From NCBI RefSeq assembly GCF_004571135.1, contig NZ_SPSB01000003.1, forward strand, positions 620,001 to 684,000: a stretch of 64,000 nucleotides of DNA. Reading direction: 5' to 3'. Positions 25,843-34,565 of this stretch are shown here, piece after piece (position 1 is the first letter of the stretch; every line of letters starts with the position of its first letter). Position numbers and translations under genes: made by a program. The notes under the pieces were generated by a model that was given only the letters and a program-made list of their open reading frames with translations, ran no database searches and had not been told where the DNA came from. The DNA comes from Algoriphagus kandeliae. GTDB lineage: Bacteria; Bacteroidota; Bacteroidia; Cytophagales; Cyclobacteriaceae.

Positions 25843-27015
25843 ATGTCATTCTCTCGATATTTTACCTTCTTTGGATTCATAGCCTTAATTACTTCCTGCT
25901 CACAAAAGGAGGCCTCCGAAAAAAGTACCGAAGACAATCCATATTTCCTTACCAAAATTGATTCATTTGAGGTTGAAAATTTGACTAGAGTCTTTATTCG
26001 AGACTACTCCCCTGAAGAAGGAATTTACTTAGGGTACTCCATGGTAGAGGACGAGATTTTAGAAATTTCAGAGGAGGGCGAAATATTAAAACGGGTTAAA
26101 AAGAAAGGTGAAGGACCGGGTTTATATGGAAATTGGAATCCGATCGGAATCAGTTTCGGCCCAAATCAAGAGCGAGTTGTAGAATTACCTTTTCGAATTG
26201 TCACCTATAATTCGAACTATGAAGTACTCCAAGAACAACGGATTCAATCCCCACTACCGATACGAACCTTCGGTCCTATGGGAAGGACAGAATATTTTCA
26301 AAATGGGGATAGTACCATGTACTTAGTCGGGCCAAGCAATTATTTATCGGCTCACTACTTAATCATGAATGAAGAGGGAAGAGATACGCTCAAAAACTTT
26401 TTCCAAATCAACATTCAAACAGGGGAAATGAAATCAGTCGTTCCTTATCGAGAGGAAAGTCCATACAAGAATACAGAGGGAATTTATCAGGAATTAATGA
26501 CCAAAAGTTTTTTGGTGGACCATATAACAGATGAACTATGGCTAGTACATGCCTTGTCAAAAGAGATAGAGATCTATGATCTTCCCCTATTTAATCTATC
26601 CAAGACAATCCCTCTGAATCACGAAGAATTTATGTCCTATTCTCCCGTTCCAATAGGCACCCAAGGAAATGATGAGGGAATTACCCCTCTCCGCTTTTTA
26701 GCAGGAAGAAACAAGCAATTAATCCAACTTGAGCCTAACCTTTTCCTTATCAATTATTATAAGGGAATTAGCGAGGCTGCTTATCAAACTCGAATTGCAG
26801 AGGATGCTACCTATACTCCGACAATTGATCCCAAAGAAAATAGTATTATAATTATCTTAGATGGGAAGCAGGTTGGGCCAGAACTTCCATCAGTGCCTGG
26901 TTCTATTTTATTTGGATTAGGGGATGGGAAATTTTTGGTTCAGGAACCTGAAAACCCCGAAATTGAAGAAGAAAAAACAAGATTCTCAGTCTATCAATTG
27001 ATCAAAGACTCTTAA
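25843..27015 (+). CDS. Beta-propeller lipoprotein (6-bladed propeller/DUF4221-like)
   Basis: A 390-residue lipoprotein: MSFSRYFTFFGFIALITSCSQK carries a lipobox. The mature protein has propeller-type repeats such as GEILKRVKKKGEGPGLYGNW, FRIVTYNSNYEVLQEQRI and ELWLVHALSKEIEIYDLPL. Such proteins are numerous in this phylum and mostly uncharacterised; binding or scaffolding at the cell surface is a guess. The assignment to a named DUF is uncertain. It is followed after 5 bases by a 2-hydroxyacid dehydrogenase gene. Confidence 0.72.
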   Translation: MSFSRYFTFFGFIALITSCSQKEASEKSTEDNPYFLTKIDSFEVENLTRVFIRDYSPEEGIYLGYSMVEDEILEISEEGEILKRVKKKGEGPGLYGNWNPIGISFGPNQERVVELPFRIVTYNSNYEVLQEQRIQSPLPIRTFGPMGRTEYFQNGDSTMYLVGPSNYLSAHYLIMNEEGRDTLKNFFQINIQTGEMKSVVPYREESPYKNTEGIYQELMTKSFLVDHITDELWLVHALSKEIEIYDLPLFNLSKTIPLNHEEFMSYSPVPIGTQGNDEGITPLRFLAGRNKQLIQLEPNLFLINYYKGISEAAYQTRIAEDATYTPTIDPKENSIIIILDGKQVGPELPSVPGSILFGLGDGKFLVQEPENPEIEEEKTRFSVYQLIKDS

Positions 27016-27020
27016 TATTT

Positions 27021-28013
27021 ATGCGAGTAGCTTTTTTTAGTACAAAAAAATATGATCGGGAAAGTTTCGAAAAATGGCTTCCTAACTATCCTCATCAAAT
27101 CAGTTTTTTCGAAGCAAAACTAGATCAGCGATCGGCTATTTTAGCCCAGGACCATGAAGCAATCTGTGCTTTTGTCAATGACCAACTGGATAAGGCACCT
27201 TTAGAGGTTTTGGCCTCACAAGGAATTAAACTTATAGCCCTTCGCTGTGCGGGATATAATCAAGTTGACTTGGAAGCAGCAAAAAAGCTAAACTTAAAAA
27301 TCGTTCGAGTACCTGCCTACAGTCCAGAAGCCGTAGCTGAACATGCCTTCGCTTTGATTCTGACCCTCAGCCGAAAGACTCATAAGGCCTATAATCGGGT
27401 GCGAGAATCCAATTTTTCACTAGAAGGTCTGACCGGATGCAATATTCACGGTAAAACAATCGGTGTCATCGGAACTGGAGCTATTGGAAGGGCTTTCTGC
27501 AGAATTGCTAAAGGCTTTGGCTGTCGAATCTTAGCCTATGATATTTTTGAAAATCCTGAAATGAAATCCTTGGGAGTTGAATACTGCAGCCTCCATGAGC
27601 TTTTTTCAGAATCTAGTATCATTTCTTTGCATTGCCCCTTGACACCTGAAACTCATCACATTATCAATAAAAAGTCCTTGCGAAGAATACAGGATGGATG
27701 CATGCTCATCAATACTTCCAGAGGTGGATTAATTGAAACCAAATCCGTGATTTCTGCTTTGAAAAAAGGTAAAATCGGTTTTCTGGGAATTGATGTATAT
27801 GAGCAGGAAGAAGATCTATTTTTCCAAAACTTATCAGAACAAATCCTCCAGGATGAGCAAATCGCTCGATTAATGACCTTTCCCAATGTTTTGATTACCG
27901 GACACCAAGCATTCCTGACACGAGAGGCTTTGGATCAAATCGCAGAAACGACTTTAGAAAACATCTCGGCTTTCGAAGAAAACAAGGAATTACTGAATGA
28001 GGTTAAGCTTTAG
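27021..28013 (+). CDS. D-2-hydroxyacid dehydrogenase (D-lactate dehydrogenase-like)
   Basis: A 330-residue NAD-dependent enzyme most like fermentative D-lactate dehydrogenase LdhA. Features: IALRCAGYNQVDLEAA with the substrate-binding Arg, the nucleotide-binding loop GVIGTGAIGRAFCRIA with a following acidic residue (LAYDIF, NAD preference), SLHCPLTPETHHII, INTSRGGLIET with the catalytic Arg, and a C-terminal Glu and His (VYEQEEDL; ITGHQAFLT). It likely reduces pyruvate to D-lactate or the reverse. It starts MRVAFFSTKKYDRESF. Confidence 0.9.
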   Translation: MRVAFFSTKKYDRESFEKWLPNYPHQISFFEAKLDQRSAILAQDHEAICAFVNDQLDKAPLEVLASQGIKLIALRCAGYNQVDLEAAKKLNLKIVRVPAYSPEAVAEHAFALILTLSRKTHKAYNRVRESNFSLEGLTGCNIHGKTIGVIGTGAIGRAFCRIAKGFGCRILAYDIFENPEMKSLGVEYCSLHELFSESSIISLHCPLTPETHHIINKKSLRRIQDGCMLINTSRGGLIETKSVISALKKGKIGFLGIDVYEQEEDLFFQNLSEQILQDEQIARLMTFPNVLITGHQAFLTREALDQIAETTLENISAFEENKELLNEVKL

Positions 28014-28025
28014 AGGCTGTATACC

Positions 28026-29369
28026 TTAATTGATCCGATAATTCACCATCAGGTTCACATGAATCATTTCTACCTTGTTGTATCGTTGTGACGGAGTTAA
28101 ATCAGGTGAACCCAGGGCTTCTTTATTCATGATCAAGAGATGAAAATCAGTCTTTGACATGGAGTCAGGCTTGTATTTTAATCCCAAGTTAATTTGTCTA
28201 TAGGATGGAAAAGCATATTTATTATTGGGTGCATCGGACAATTCAGGCAACCAATGAAAACCTATATGTCCATAAATACCCAAGCCTTTTCCAAGTTGGT
28301 ATTCTGACAAGAGTGTCAATGCAGTTAATTGCCCCACCCCCTCATTTCGCTCTCGAGGAATAAAAGTGTACCAGGCATCTTTCCCCCATTCTCTTGGACT
28401 GAGCCATCTACCCTTTCCTCCCAATTGCGTAAACCCAAATGTATTTTTCCATTTTCCAATTTCCGCACCTGCTGAAACTGACATCACCCAGTTTTGATCT
28501 TTCGGGTTTTTATATCGGAATGAAACCTCTTGATTTCCTCCATCTCCTATTCCATGTTGAAATCCAAGTTGAGCGCCCAAAAGCCAATTTAGACCTCCTG
28601 TATTCTTAGAGAATTTATAATTCCATTCTCCCCAAAAGGTGGAAAAAAGGTTATCAGCCAAAGTGTGGGATAGTGTATAATGATTTTTCTCTTTCTGATA
28701 GTCTACTTGGACTATGCTGACGAAATCACTTTCTGTATTCCCAAAATAGCTTGAAGGTGCTCCGGTCTCATCTCGGCCTACTCCATATACACCGATTGAT
28801 TCACCCACATTGAGGAATTTATTTGTACCTCTAACTCTGAATCTGTTGATATACCAACCCGAGATTTTCCAAGATTTGGAAGGAGAAAAGCTCACCGAAG
28901 CTCCTTCCATTTCTGTAGGGGCCAATCGTCCATCTGCTGGATTTATCCAGGCTGTGTTTATAGGCATTCTGCCGATGGAAAGTTTCCAGGAAGTCGTTTG
29001 ATAACTAAGATTCAAAGTCTCCAAGCTACCGAAAGTACGTTGGCCAGGTTCTAAAAAATTGAATAAACCTGTCTCATAGCGATTTTCCCTACCGGAATAG
29101 GGCTCCAAATCCCAAATATCAGAACTGAGCACATTAGCAAAACCCCGATATGCGGCTTGAAGAGTCCACTTACTATAAATTTTAGCTTTGAACCCAATAG
29201 CCAAAGAGGCTCCTAAAGCATAATCATCTCTAAAATCTTCCCGATAGGATGTACTCATCCAAAAAGTCCGGGCATGGACTGTTGGATCAATCTGTACGTT
29301 TTTTATCCTTTCTTGGGAAAAAGAGGTCAAAGGGCCGATAATCAATATCAGCGCAATCCAATATTTCAT
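28026..29369 (-). CDS. OprD-like outer-membrane porin
   Basis: A 447-residue protein with a signal peptide (MKYWIALILIIGPLTSFSQ) and repeated amphipathic strands, for example KWTLQAAYRGFANVL, TSWKLSIGRMPINTAWINPADGR, WKISGWYINRFRVRG and HYTLSHTLADNLFSTF. The overall pattern resembles OprD-type substrate-specific porins (about 18 strands), but identity to a characterised one cannot be judged here. Its start overlaps the stop of the TsdA-like gene by 4 bases, so both are translated from one mRNA. The porin may admit the small anion used by that cytochrome (inference). Confidence 0.75.
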   Translation of the reverse strand: MKYWIALILIIGPLTSFSQERIKNVQIDPTVHARTFWMSTSYREDFRDDYALGASLAIGFKAKIYSKWTLQAAYRGFANVLSSDIWDLEPYSGRENRYETGLFNFLEPGQRTFGSLETLNLSYQTTSWKLSIGRMPINTAWINPADGRLAPTEMEGASVSFSPSKSWKISGWYINRFRVRGTNKFLNVGESIGVYGVGRDETGAPSSYFGNTESDFVSIVQVDYQKEKNHYTLSHTLADNLFSTFWGEWNYKFSKNTGGLNWLLGAQLGFQHGIGDGGNQEVSFRYKNPKDQNWVMSVSAGAEIGKWKNTFGFTQLGGKGRWLSPREWGKDAWYTFIPRERNEGVGQLTALTLLSEYQLGKGLGIYGHIGFHWLPELSDAPNNKYAFPSYRQINLGLKYKPDSMSKTDFHLLIMNKEALGSPDLTPSQRYNKVEMIHVNLMVNYRIN

Positions 29370-30433
29370 TGCCCTGAAGCTTTGGCTTCTACGATGGGTT
29401 TGAATGGTCCGTACTTATGCTGCTCTTCAGAAAAGCCGTCACTATATGGGCCAAATGGATGGTCCATTGGCTTCTTGGAAATATCTGGCCAATCACCAGC
29501 TAGGTCTTTGCTTGGTCTTTCTAAGCTATTTACATAGGCTGCAACATCCCATGCATCTTCATCAGAAATCAATGGGTTTTCATAGGTAGCTCCCAATGGC
29601 ATATTAGCTCTTACATAACCTGCAAATCGGGATAGTCTGTAAAGACCAGCTCCGCTATTGTAGCTGTGATCGCCCCAAAGTGGCGGATAGGTATACCCGC
29701 TTCCATCAGGTTTGGCAATCCCTTGTCCGTCCGCTTGGTGACAGCTTTGGCATTGATTTTCGTAAACAGTTTTTCCTCTAACCGGGTCGGCGGCTCTATC
29801 TAGCAATGGGACAGCATAAATTCCTGCTCCCTTCGGTTTTTCGCCTTTTGGAACATCTTTTCCAAGCCATTCCATATAGGCAACCATCGCCTTCATTTCT
29901 GTAGAATTACGTTCGAGAGGCTTTCCATTCAAACTTCTTTCGAAGCAATCATTAATTCTTTTTGGAATATCTTCGGATTGACCGGAACGAGCTCTGATTT
30001 TCGGATAGGTTGCCGCTACGGCTCCGTAGTTATTTCCAAGAGGTGCCGTTCCAGCATTCAAATGACAGTTTTGACAATTTAATCCATTGGAGATTTTTCT
30101 TACACTTCCGTTTGGACCAAGATAAGCAGCAGTGTTAGCAATCAACTCCCGACCATATTTAATTTCATCTGCATTTGGCTCAGCATCTACAGATTTCCAA
30201 TCAGGAGCCTTCCACATTCCCACCGGATCTTCCAAAGCCGTCACCTTTGGAGCAGGCACAGATGCTGCAGCTAATACCTGAGAATCATCTGGAGAAGCTA
30301 CATCTAATCGTACCCCTGAATAAGCCAGGAAAAGAACCAATCCAATTACACCTACCAAAGCGGTGATCAGAGCCAAAAGACCGACCATTAAGCCGATCAA
30401 TTGAATGAATGATTTATTGCCTATCTGCTTCAT
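29366..30433 (-). CDS. Dihaem cytochrome c, TsdA-like thiosulfate dehydrogenase/tetrathionate reductase
   Basis: A 355-residue protein with an N-terminal membrane anchor (LIGLMVGLLALITALVGVIGLVLFL). Haem 1 is attached at residues 120-124 (CQNCH in GLNCQNCHLNAGT) and haem 2 at 228-232 (CQSCH). Block KRINDCFERSLNGKPLERNS contains Cys163, at the place of the cysteine haem ligand that defines TsdA, and the C-terminal half shows YTYPPLWGDHSYNSGAG and RANMPLGATYENPLIS, also TsdA-like. TsdA interconverts thiosulfate and tetrathionate; which direction applies here is unknown. A Crp/Fnr-type palindrome lies 50 bases upstream. The gene is coupled by a 4-base overlap to the OprD-like porin. Confidence 0.87.
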   Translation of the reverse strand: MKQIGNKSFIQLIGLMVGLLALITALVGVIGLVLFLAYSGVRLDVASPDDSQVLAAASVPAPKVTALEDPVGMWKAPDWKSVDAEPNADEIKYGRELIANTAAYLGPNGSVRKISNGLNCQNCHLNAGTAPLGNNYGAVAATYPKIRARSGQSEDIPKRINDCFERSLNGKPLERNSTEMKAMVAYMEWLGKDVPKGEKPKGAGIYAVPLLDRAADPVRGKTVYENQCQSCHQADGQGIAKPDGSGYTYPPLWGDHSYNSGAGLYRLSRFAGYVRANMPLGATYENPLISDEDAWDVAAYVNSLERPSKDLAGDWPDISKKPMDHPFGPYSDGFSEEQHKYGPFKPIVEAKASGQ

Positions 30434-30482
30434 TTTTTTATTTTAATCTAGCACAAATGTGGCAAAATTCCATCCCTTCTTG

Positions 30483-30500
30483 CTGTGACTTGGGTCACAG
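30483..30500. promoter_or_regulatory. Crp/Fnr-type operator upstream of the TsdA-like gene
   Basis: CTGTGACTTGGGTCACAG has perfect 7-base arms (CTGTGAC/GTCACAG) and is the longest of the four sites. Its centre (30491.5) is 30.5 bases before CACATTTG on the minus strand (30461-30454), one mismatch from TAnnTTTG. The start codon of the TsdA-like gene is 50 bases downstream. Confidence 0.75.
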
Positions 30501-30522
30501 GAGGCCTTTTTGAATGGTAAAC

Positions 30523-31245
30523 TCAAAAAAGTTGAACCTTAGCTGAAAAAACTGTTTTCTCCTCCACCTTTCCTACCAACTGTATCACTTGATCTGAGGT
30601 GCTCTTAAAAATGCTTACCTCATCTCTCAAAAAGCATTCAGCCAAATAGTTGATGGAAAGAAATTGAATTCCCTTTGATTTTTCCAAAATCCCATCTTCA
30701 ACCCATCGAATGTAGCTCGTATTGTTTACATGATTCTGCAAATCCAAATCCGAAGGCTGAACTTTAATGGAAAATGCGTTTGCACCCAAATCGCGGATTC
30801 TATGCTTTTCTGGAATCCAATCAGGTTTTTGATTGATTTTAAATAATTCCGGTGGCAAAACAGATCCCGGCTTTACAATACGTTTGCTTTCTGCATCCAG
30901 CAATACCCATGAACTTATCCCTCTCGCCAATTCTTCCTCTTTGGAATTAACCATAAGAAATTCACGAAAGGCAAAAAGCCCTTCTACCCCTCTCCCCGCA
31001 GTGTAGACCCTAACTTCATCCCCCCAAACAGGCATTTGATTTACTTTTATCTCTAGACGAGAAAGGACCCACATTCTATTCTCCTTCTGCAAGTTTCTCC
31101 CAAAATCCCCTGAATCAGCATGTCTCCAAGCTGCTTCTTGAAATAAATCTGCCAAATCTTTGAGCCTCAAATTCCCCGATGGATTCACCTGAAAGGATCC
31201 GATTTCAAAATCGTGATGGAACTGGAAAGTCTCGGGCGCGCTCAT
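30523..31245 (-). CDS. Acyl-ACP thioesterase-like hotdog protein
   Basis: A 240-residue double-hotdog protein of the bacterial acyl-ACP thioesterase type. The N-terminal hotdog shows FQVNPSGNLRLKDLADLFQEAAWRHA and RMWVLSRLEIKVNQMPVWGDEVRVYT. The C-terminal one shows VQPSDLDLQNHVNNTSYIRWVED, in which Asn/His match the catalytic region. It would release fatty acids from acyl carrier protein. The start overlaps the 3' end of the MFS gene by 4 bases, so it is the second gene of that operon. Confidence 0.88.
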   Translation of the reverse strand: MSAPETFQFHHDFEIGSFQVNPSGNLRLKDLADLFQEAAWRHADSGDFGRNLQKENRMWVLSRLEIKVNQMPVWGDEVRVYTAGRGVEGLFAFREFLMVNSKEEELARGISSWVLLDAESKRIVKPGSVLPPELFKINQKPDWIPEKHRIRDLGANAFSIKVQPSDLDLQNHVNNTSYIRWVEDGILEKSKGIQFLSINYLAECFLRDEVSIFKSTSDQVIQLVGKVEEKTVFSAKVQLF

Positions 31246-32405
31246 GATTTTTCTGAGGTTTGTGTAGGAAAAAATACCTGCTTTCGAACGGTGGAAAGGA
31301 GTGCAATTCCAAGTCCATTTACAGCAATCAAGGCAAAAGAAGTCTTGAGGCTAAATAAGTCTGCGATAAAACCTATCAAAGGAGGTCCTATCAAAAATCC
31401 AAAGAAGGAAATGGTAGAAACCAACGCTAGGGCAATTCCCGGAGAATATAAGGTAGAACGGCCTGCTACACTGTAAGAAACAGGCACAATCGAAGCTACG
31501 CCAAATCCCACCATTAAAAAGCCTATAGTGGCCCAAACAATAGTTGGTACCAAAACGGAAATACTTAATCCTGTAAATATCAAAATCCCGCTAACGCGGA
31601 GAATGGGAACTTTTCCAAAACGCTGAATAAACCGATCAGAAATGAACCTTCCGGAAGCCATTGTTCCCATAAAGGCCACATATCCCAAGGTTACCCATTC
31701 TGCAGGTGCCTCCACTACTTTTTTGAAATAAACTCCACTCCAGTCAAACATGCATCCTTCGGTCATCATCCCTAAAAAAGAGATCAAACCTACCCGCAGC
31801 AATAATTCATCTGGCTTTTTCAAAACAAGCCCACCTGCTTCGGAACGGGATTTTTCTTCAAAAATGAATGCTTTACTGGTTAGTATGATACCGATTGAAA
31901 TTCCAGCTACAACCAAATAATGTGAAAATGGAACCCATCCCAAACCAATCATTACGGCACCAATTCCTGCCCCGACAAAACCCGCCATACTCCACAATCC
32001 ATGAAAAAATGCGAGAATACTTTTGCCATATTCATCCTCAAAATCCAGTGCTTGTGTATTGAGCGCAATATTCATGATATTACCCAGCAAGCCAAAGGTC
32101 ATCAAAACCAAAACTAACATCCAAAGCGATGGACTCAATCCAATCAAAGGAAGACTTAATGCATAGGCAAAACTTCCCCAAAGAATAACTTTTTTGCTTC
32201 CATAGTGATGCACCGACCACCCTGCAATAGGAAGACCGATGATGGATCCAATGGGTAAAAACAGCAAAATTGAACCCAATTGACCTTCGGAAAGATCAAA
32301 TTTGGTTTGAATATCCGGAATACGTGCAGCCCAACTGGCGAAGCAAAGCCCCAAAAAAAAGAACATGCTTCCGATGGCTATTCGGCGTTTTAGAAGGAAA
32401 TTCAT
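31242..32405 (-). CDS. MFS transporter
   Basis: A 387-residue transporter with 12 predicted hydrophobic segments. The MFS A-motif region lies between helices 2 and 3 (GWSVHHYGSKKVILWGSFAYAL), preceded by PDIQTKFDLSEGQLGSILLFLPIGSIIGLPIAG. The second half shows WVTLGYVAFMGTMASGRFISDRFIQRFG. Substrate unknown; the overall look is that of FucP/YbjJ-type carriers, a weak statement. It is translated together with the downstream thioesterase (4-base overlap). Confidence 0.88.
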   Translation of the reverse strand: MNFLLKRRIAIGSMFFFLGLCFASWAARIPDIQTKFDLSEGQLGSILLFLPIGSIIGLPIAGWSVHHYGSKKVILWGSFAYALSLPLIGLSPSLWMLVLVLMTFGLLGNIMNIALNTQALDFEDEYGKSILAFFHGLWSMAGFVGAGIGAVMIGLGWVPFSHYLVVAGISIGIILTSKAFIFEEKSRSEAGGLVLKKPDELLLRVGLISFLGMMTEGCMFDWSGVYFKKVVEAPAEWVTLGYVAFMGTMASGRFISDRFIQRFGKVPILRVSGILIFTGLSISVLVPTIVWATIGFLMVGFGVASIVPVSYSVAGRSTLYSPGIALALVSTISFFGFLIGPPLIGFIADLFSLKTSFALIAVNGLGIALLSTVRKQVFFPTQTSEKS

Positions 32406-32520
32406 GGATAGGTTTGAGCGAATCGAAAGGCAAATTACCGAATAAGTCTGCTACATTCCCAACCTTTTTCAAATTCCGAAACTATTTGAAGAGAGTGCTG
32501 TTTTATCAAAAACATTTATC

Positions 32521-32607
32521 ATGGAATTTATCATTGTAGGAGGAATCATCCTGACCATCATTCTCTTGATTCGCTTTATCATTTCACGGGTTTTTCAGAA
32601 GCCCTAA
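32521..32607 (+). CDS. Possible 28-residue single-helix membrane microprotein
   Basis: A short frame from ATG 32521 to TAA 32607 encodes MEFIIVGGIILTIILLIRF followed by IISRVFQKP, a clean membrane helix with a basic tail. It fills the gap between two divergently oriented minus-strand neighbours and stops 12 bases before the convergent gene at 32620. No strong promoter or ribosome site is visible, so it could be chance in AT-rich DNA. Confidence 0.35.
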   Translation: MEFIIVGGIILTIILLIRFIISRVFQKP

Positions 32608-32619
32608 ACCCAATTCTTT

Positions 32620-33162
32620 TTAGTCTTTTCCTCCACTCCCCTTGAATTGATCTTCTTTGTAAGCAAAGAGCACATTGAAAGTGGTCAGAGAGCCATAACA
32701 ACGAGTGATATATTGTTGCAAATGAACCCTATCTTCATCATCTAGCTTCGGGTGATTGTTAATATTCTGTTCCAAAACCCGCAGCTTCTCCCTTACCATC
32801 ACAATTTTATGAAAAAAAGTATCCATTGGGATTTCTTTGGATTGAAGATCGGGATCTCCAGGCTCTAGAGTCACAGAACCTCCAATCCATTTCCCTCCTA
32901 ACGGGACAATGGGAGCGCGTTCTGAAGTTTGGGCCAAAGCTTCCCGAATTGCTTTTTCCACTTCTTTTAAAGTCAACATGGGAAAATCCGGTTTTTTTGC
33001 CTCTTCTATTTCGAAGCCTTCATAATCCCTTGCCAGGGTTTTGATTTCCTCTGTATTGTAAAAATAGATTTTGTAATAATTCTCATCCACAGAGAGAATC
33101 ATTCCTACTCCAAATTTGGGATGGCGAAGTTTACTGCCTGGGGCTAATTCACTGGTTGACAT
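32620..33162 (-). CDS. Conserved protein of unknown function with N-terminal tudor-like strand motif
   Basis: A 180-residue soluble protein. The N-terminus, LAPGSKLRHPKFGVGMILSVDENYYKIYFYNTEEIKTLA, resembles the small beta domain at the C-terminus of UvrD/PcrA helicases (GxxVxHxxFGxGxIL), used there for RNA polymerase or nucleic-acid contact. A linker and a helical region (FHKIVMVREKLRVLEQNINNH, RVHLQQYITRCYGSL) follow. No catalytic motif seen. A nucleic-acid-related role is only inferred from the N-terminal motif. Confidence 0.75.
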   Translation of the reverse strand: MSTSELAPGSKLRHPKFGVGMILSVDENYYKIYFYNTEEIKTLARDYEGFEIEEAKKPDFPMLTLKEVEKAIREALAQTSERAPIVPLGGKWIGGSVTLEPGDPDLQSKEIPMDTFFHKIVMVREKLRVLEQNINNHPKLDDEDRVHLQQYITRCYGSLTTFNVLFAYKEDQFKGSGGKD

Positions 33163-33266
33163 AATGCTGAAATTCGATTTTTATATTCCTAAATTAGAAA
33201 TAATATGAGTTTTCAGCTATTCAATTGTAACCTTATCTGATTTCATTCATTAACTGTAAAAATCCG

Positions 33267-33854
33267 ATGTTTTCTCTCAAAACGAAAAAGACTATTCTAA
33301 ACTTGATTGCCGTCTTATTGGGCTTTACATTTTTCGGAGCAGGTATGGCCAAACTATATGCCGATCACCAATACTTTGGTTGGATTGGACCTACTTGGTT
33401 GATTGAGCGGTTGGAGGAATACCAATTAGGCTTTTATGGTCAGTTCATTGCCCTTTCTCAAATATTCATTGGCTATTTATTAATTACAACCCGATACAAA
33501 CTTTTGGGAAGCATTATGCTCATTCCCATGATTTTGAATATCCTGATGATCACTATTTCATTGGAATGGAAAGGTACCCCATTCGTTTTGGGCGGCTTAC
33601 TTTTTTTGAATTTTTTAATTATTTGGCATTACCGAGACTTTTTTACTCCTATTATCAATGAAGGAAGGAGTGAAAGTCAACCCAAAGAAAGGCAAGAAAG
33701 AAACTGGAAAGGGCATTTGGTTTGGACAGTAGGGTTGGCGTTACAATTTGTCTCCATTTCCATTTCATTTACTTGGATAGTACTTGCTTTTAGCACCTCA
33801 TTAATTGGAATAATTATCTCATTATTAAGCTTCCGGGTAGATAAAATCAAGTAA
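33267..33854 (+). CDS. DoxX-like integral membrane protein
   Basis: A 195-residue protein with about six hydrophobic segments. The start (TILNLIAVLLGFTFFGAGMAKLY) and the following GFYGQFIALSQIFIGYLLITTRYKLLGSIMLIPMI resemble the DoxX/SURF4-like four-helix membrane family; two further helices lie after residue 150 (WTVGLALQFVSISISFTWIVLAF). Function unknown; stress- or redox-related roles are claimed for some family members elsewhere. Confidence 0.7.
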   Translation: MFSLKTKKTILNLIAVLLGFTFFGAGMAKLYADHQYFGWIGPTWLIERLEEYQLGFYGQFIALSQIFIGYLLITTRYKLLGSIMLIPMILNILMITISLEWKGTPFVLGGLLFLNFLIIWHYRDFFTPIINEGRSESQPKERQERNWKGHLVWTVGLALQFVSISISFTWIVLAFSTSLIGIIISLLSFRVDKIK

Positions 33855-33891
33855 TAATCTTTAACTTGATTGCATACCAAATCCAGTAGAA

Positions 33892-34323
33892 ATGAAAATT
33901 TTTCCTTATCTAAATTTTGATGGTCATGCTGAGGAAGCCATTTTATTTTACCAATCCATTTTGGGGGGTGAACTAGATGGTGGTTTTCGATATTTCAGCG
34001 AAATTCCGGGAATGGACATTCCGGATTCTGATCTTCATCGAGTAATGCATGTCAGTTTACATGTCAATAAGCAATTCAAAATTCTAGCATCAGACACGCT
34101 ACCATCTACGGGTAAACCGTTTATAATGGGGAATTCCAATTACCTATCTATAGACGCAGATTCCAAAGAGTCTGGAGCAGAGATTTTCGAGAAACTTTCA
34201 GCCGGAGGAAGTGTAGAAATGGAGTACCAAAAGACCTTCTGGGGCGCCTATTTCGGAAGCTTCCAGGATAAATTTGGGGTCTGTTGGATGATAAATTATG
34301 ATTTAAAACATGGCGAGTCTTAA
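33892..34323 (+). CDS. VOC-family protein (PhnB/glyoxalase-like)
   Basis: A 143-residue protein of the PhnB-type vicinal-oxygen-chelate fold: MKIFPYLNFDGHAEEAILFYQSILGGEL at the start, MHVSLHVNKQFKILASDTLP in the middle, and FWGAYFGSFQDKFGVCWMINY at the end. These proteins often come from a family with methyltransferase-like annotation but have no proven activity. It follows the DoxX-like gene after 37 bases and may share its transcript. Confidence 0.88.
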   Translation: MKIFPYLNFDGHAEEAILFYQSILGGELDGGFRYFSEIPGMDIPDSDLHRVMHVSLHVNKQFKILASDTLPSTGKPFIMGNSNYLSIDADSKESGAEIFEKLSAGGSVEMEYQKTFWGAYFGSFQDKFGVCWMINYDLKHGES

Positions 34324-34393
34324 TCTAAGTACAAGACATTCAGCATGCTTTATTTCTCTAAGCTGAAAAAGCCCCAAACTTTCTTAGAAAATA

Positions 34394-34423
34394 TTGAAAT
34401 GAGCAAATTTTGCCTTACCTTTG
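34394..34423 (+). promoter_or_regulatory. Promoter of the SRP RNA gene
   Basis: TTG (34394-34396), 19 bases, then TACCTTTG (34416-34423). The -7 box ends 6 bases before the predicted 5' end of the RNA, as expected. Confidence 0.8.
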
Positions 34424-34429
34424 CTGCCC

Positions 34430-34510
34430 GGCGGCACGACCAGCTCCTGCTGAATCCCCCAGGTCCGGAAGGAAGCAAGGGTAGGCGGTTGTAGCGGTGC
34501 GATGCCGCCT
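34430..34510 (+). ncRNA. ffs: Signal recognition particle RNA, small bacterial (4.5S) type
   Basis: The conserved SRP domain IV is present: CCCCAGGTCCGGAAGGAAGC followed by AAGGGTA. The outer helix is GGCGGCA (34430-34436) paired with TGCCGCC (34503-34509), and an eight-T run follows directly as terminator. The RNA binds Ffh to target membrane proteins. The predicted ends agree with the upstream promoter. Homology to the family is clear by motif; ends are accurate to a few bases. Confidence 0.93.
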
Positions 34511-34565
34511 CTTTTTTTGTCCTCTCCCTTTTCGAAAATTCAATTCCTTATCCTGATTAAAGTTT

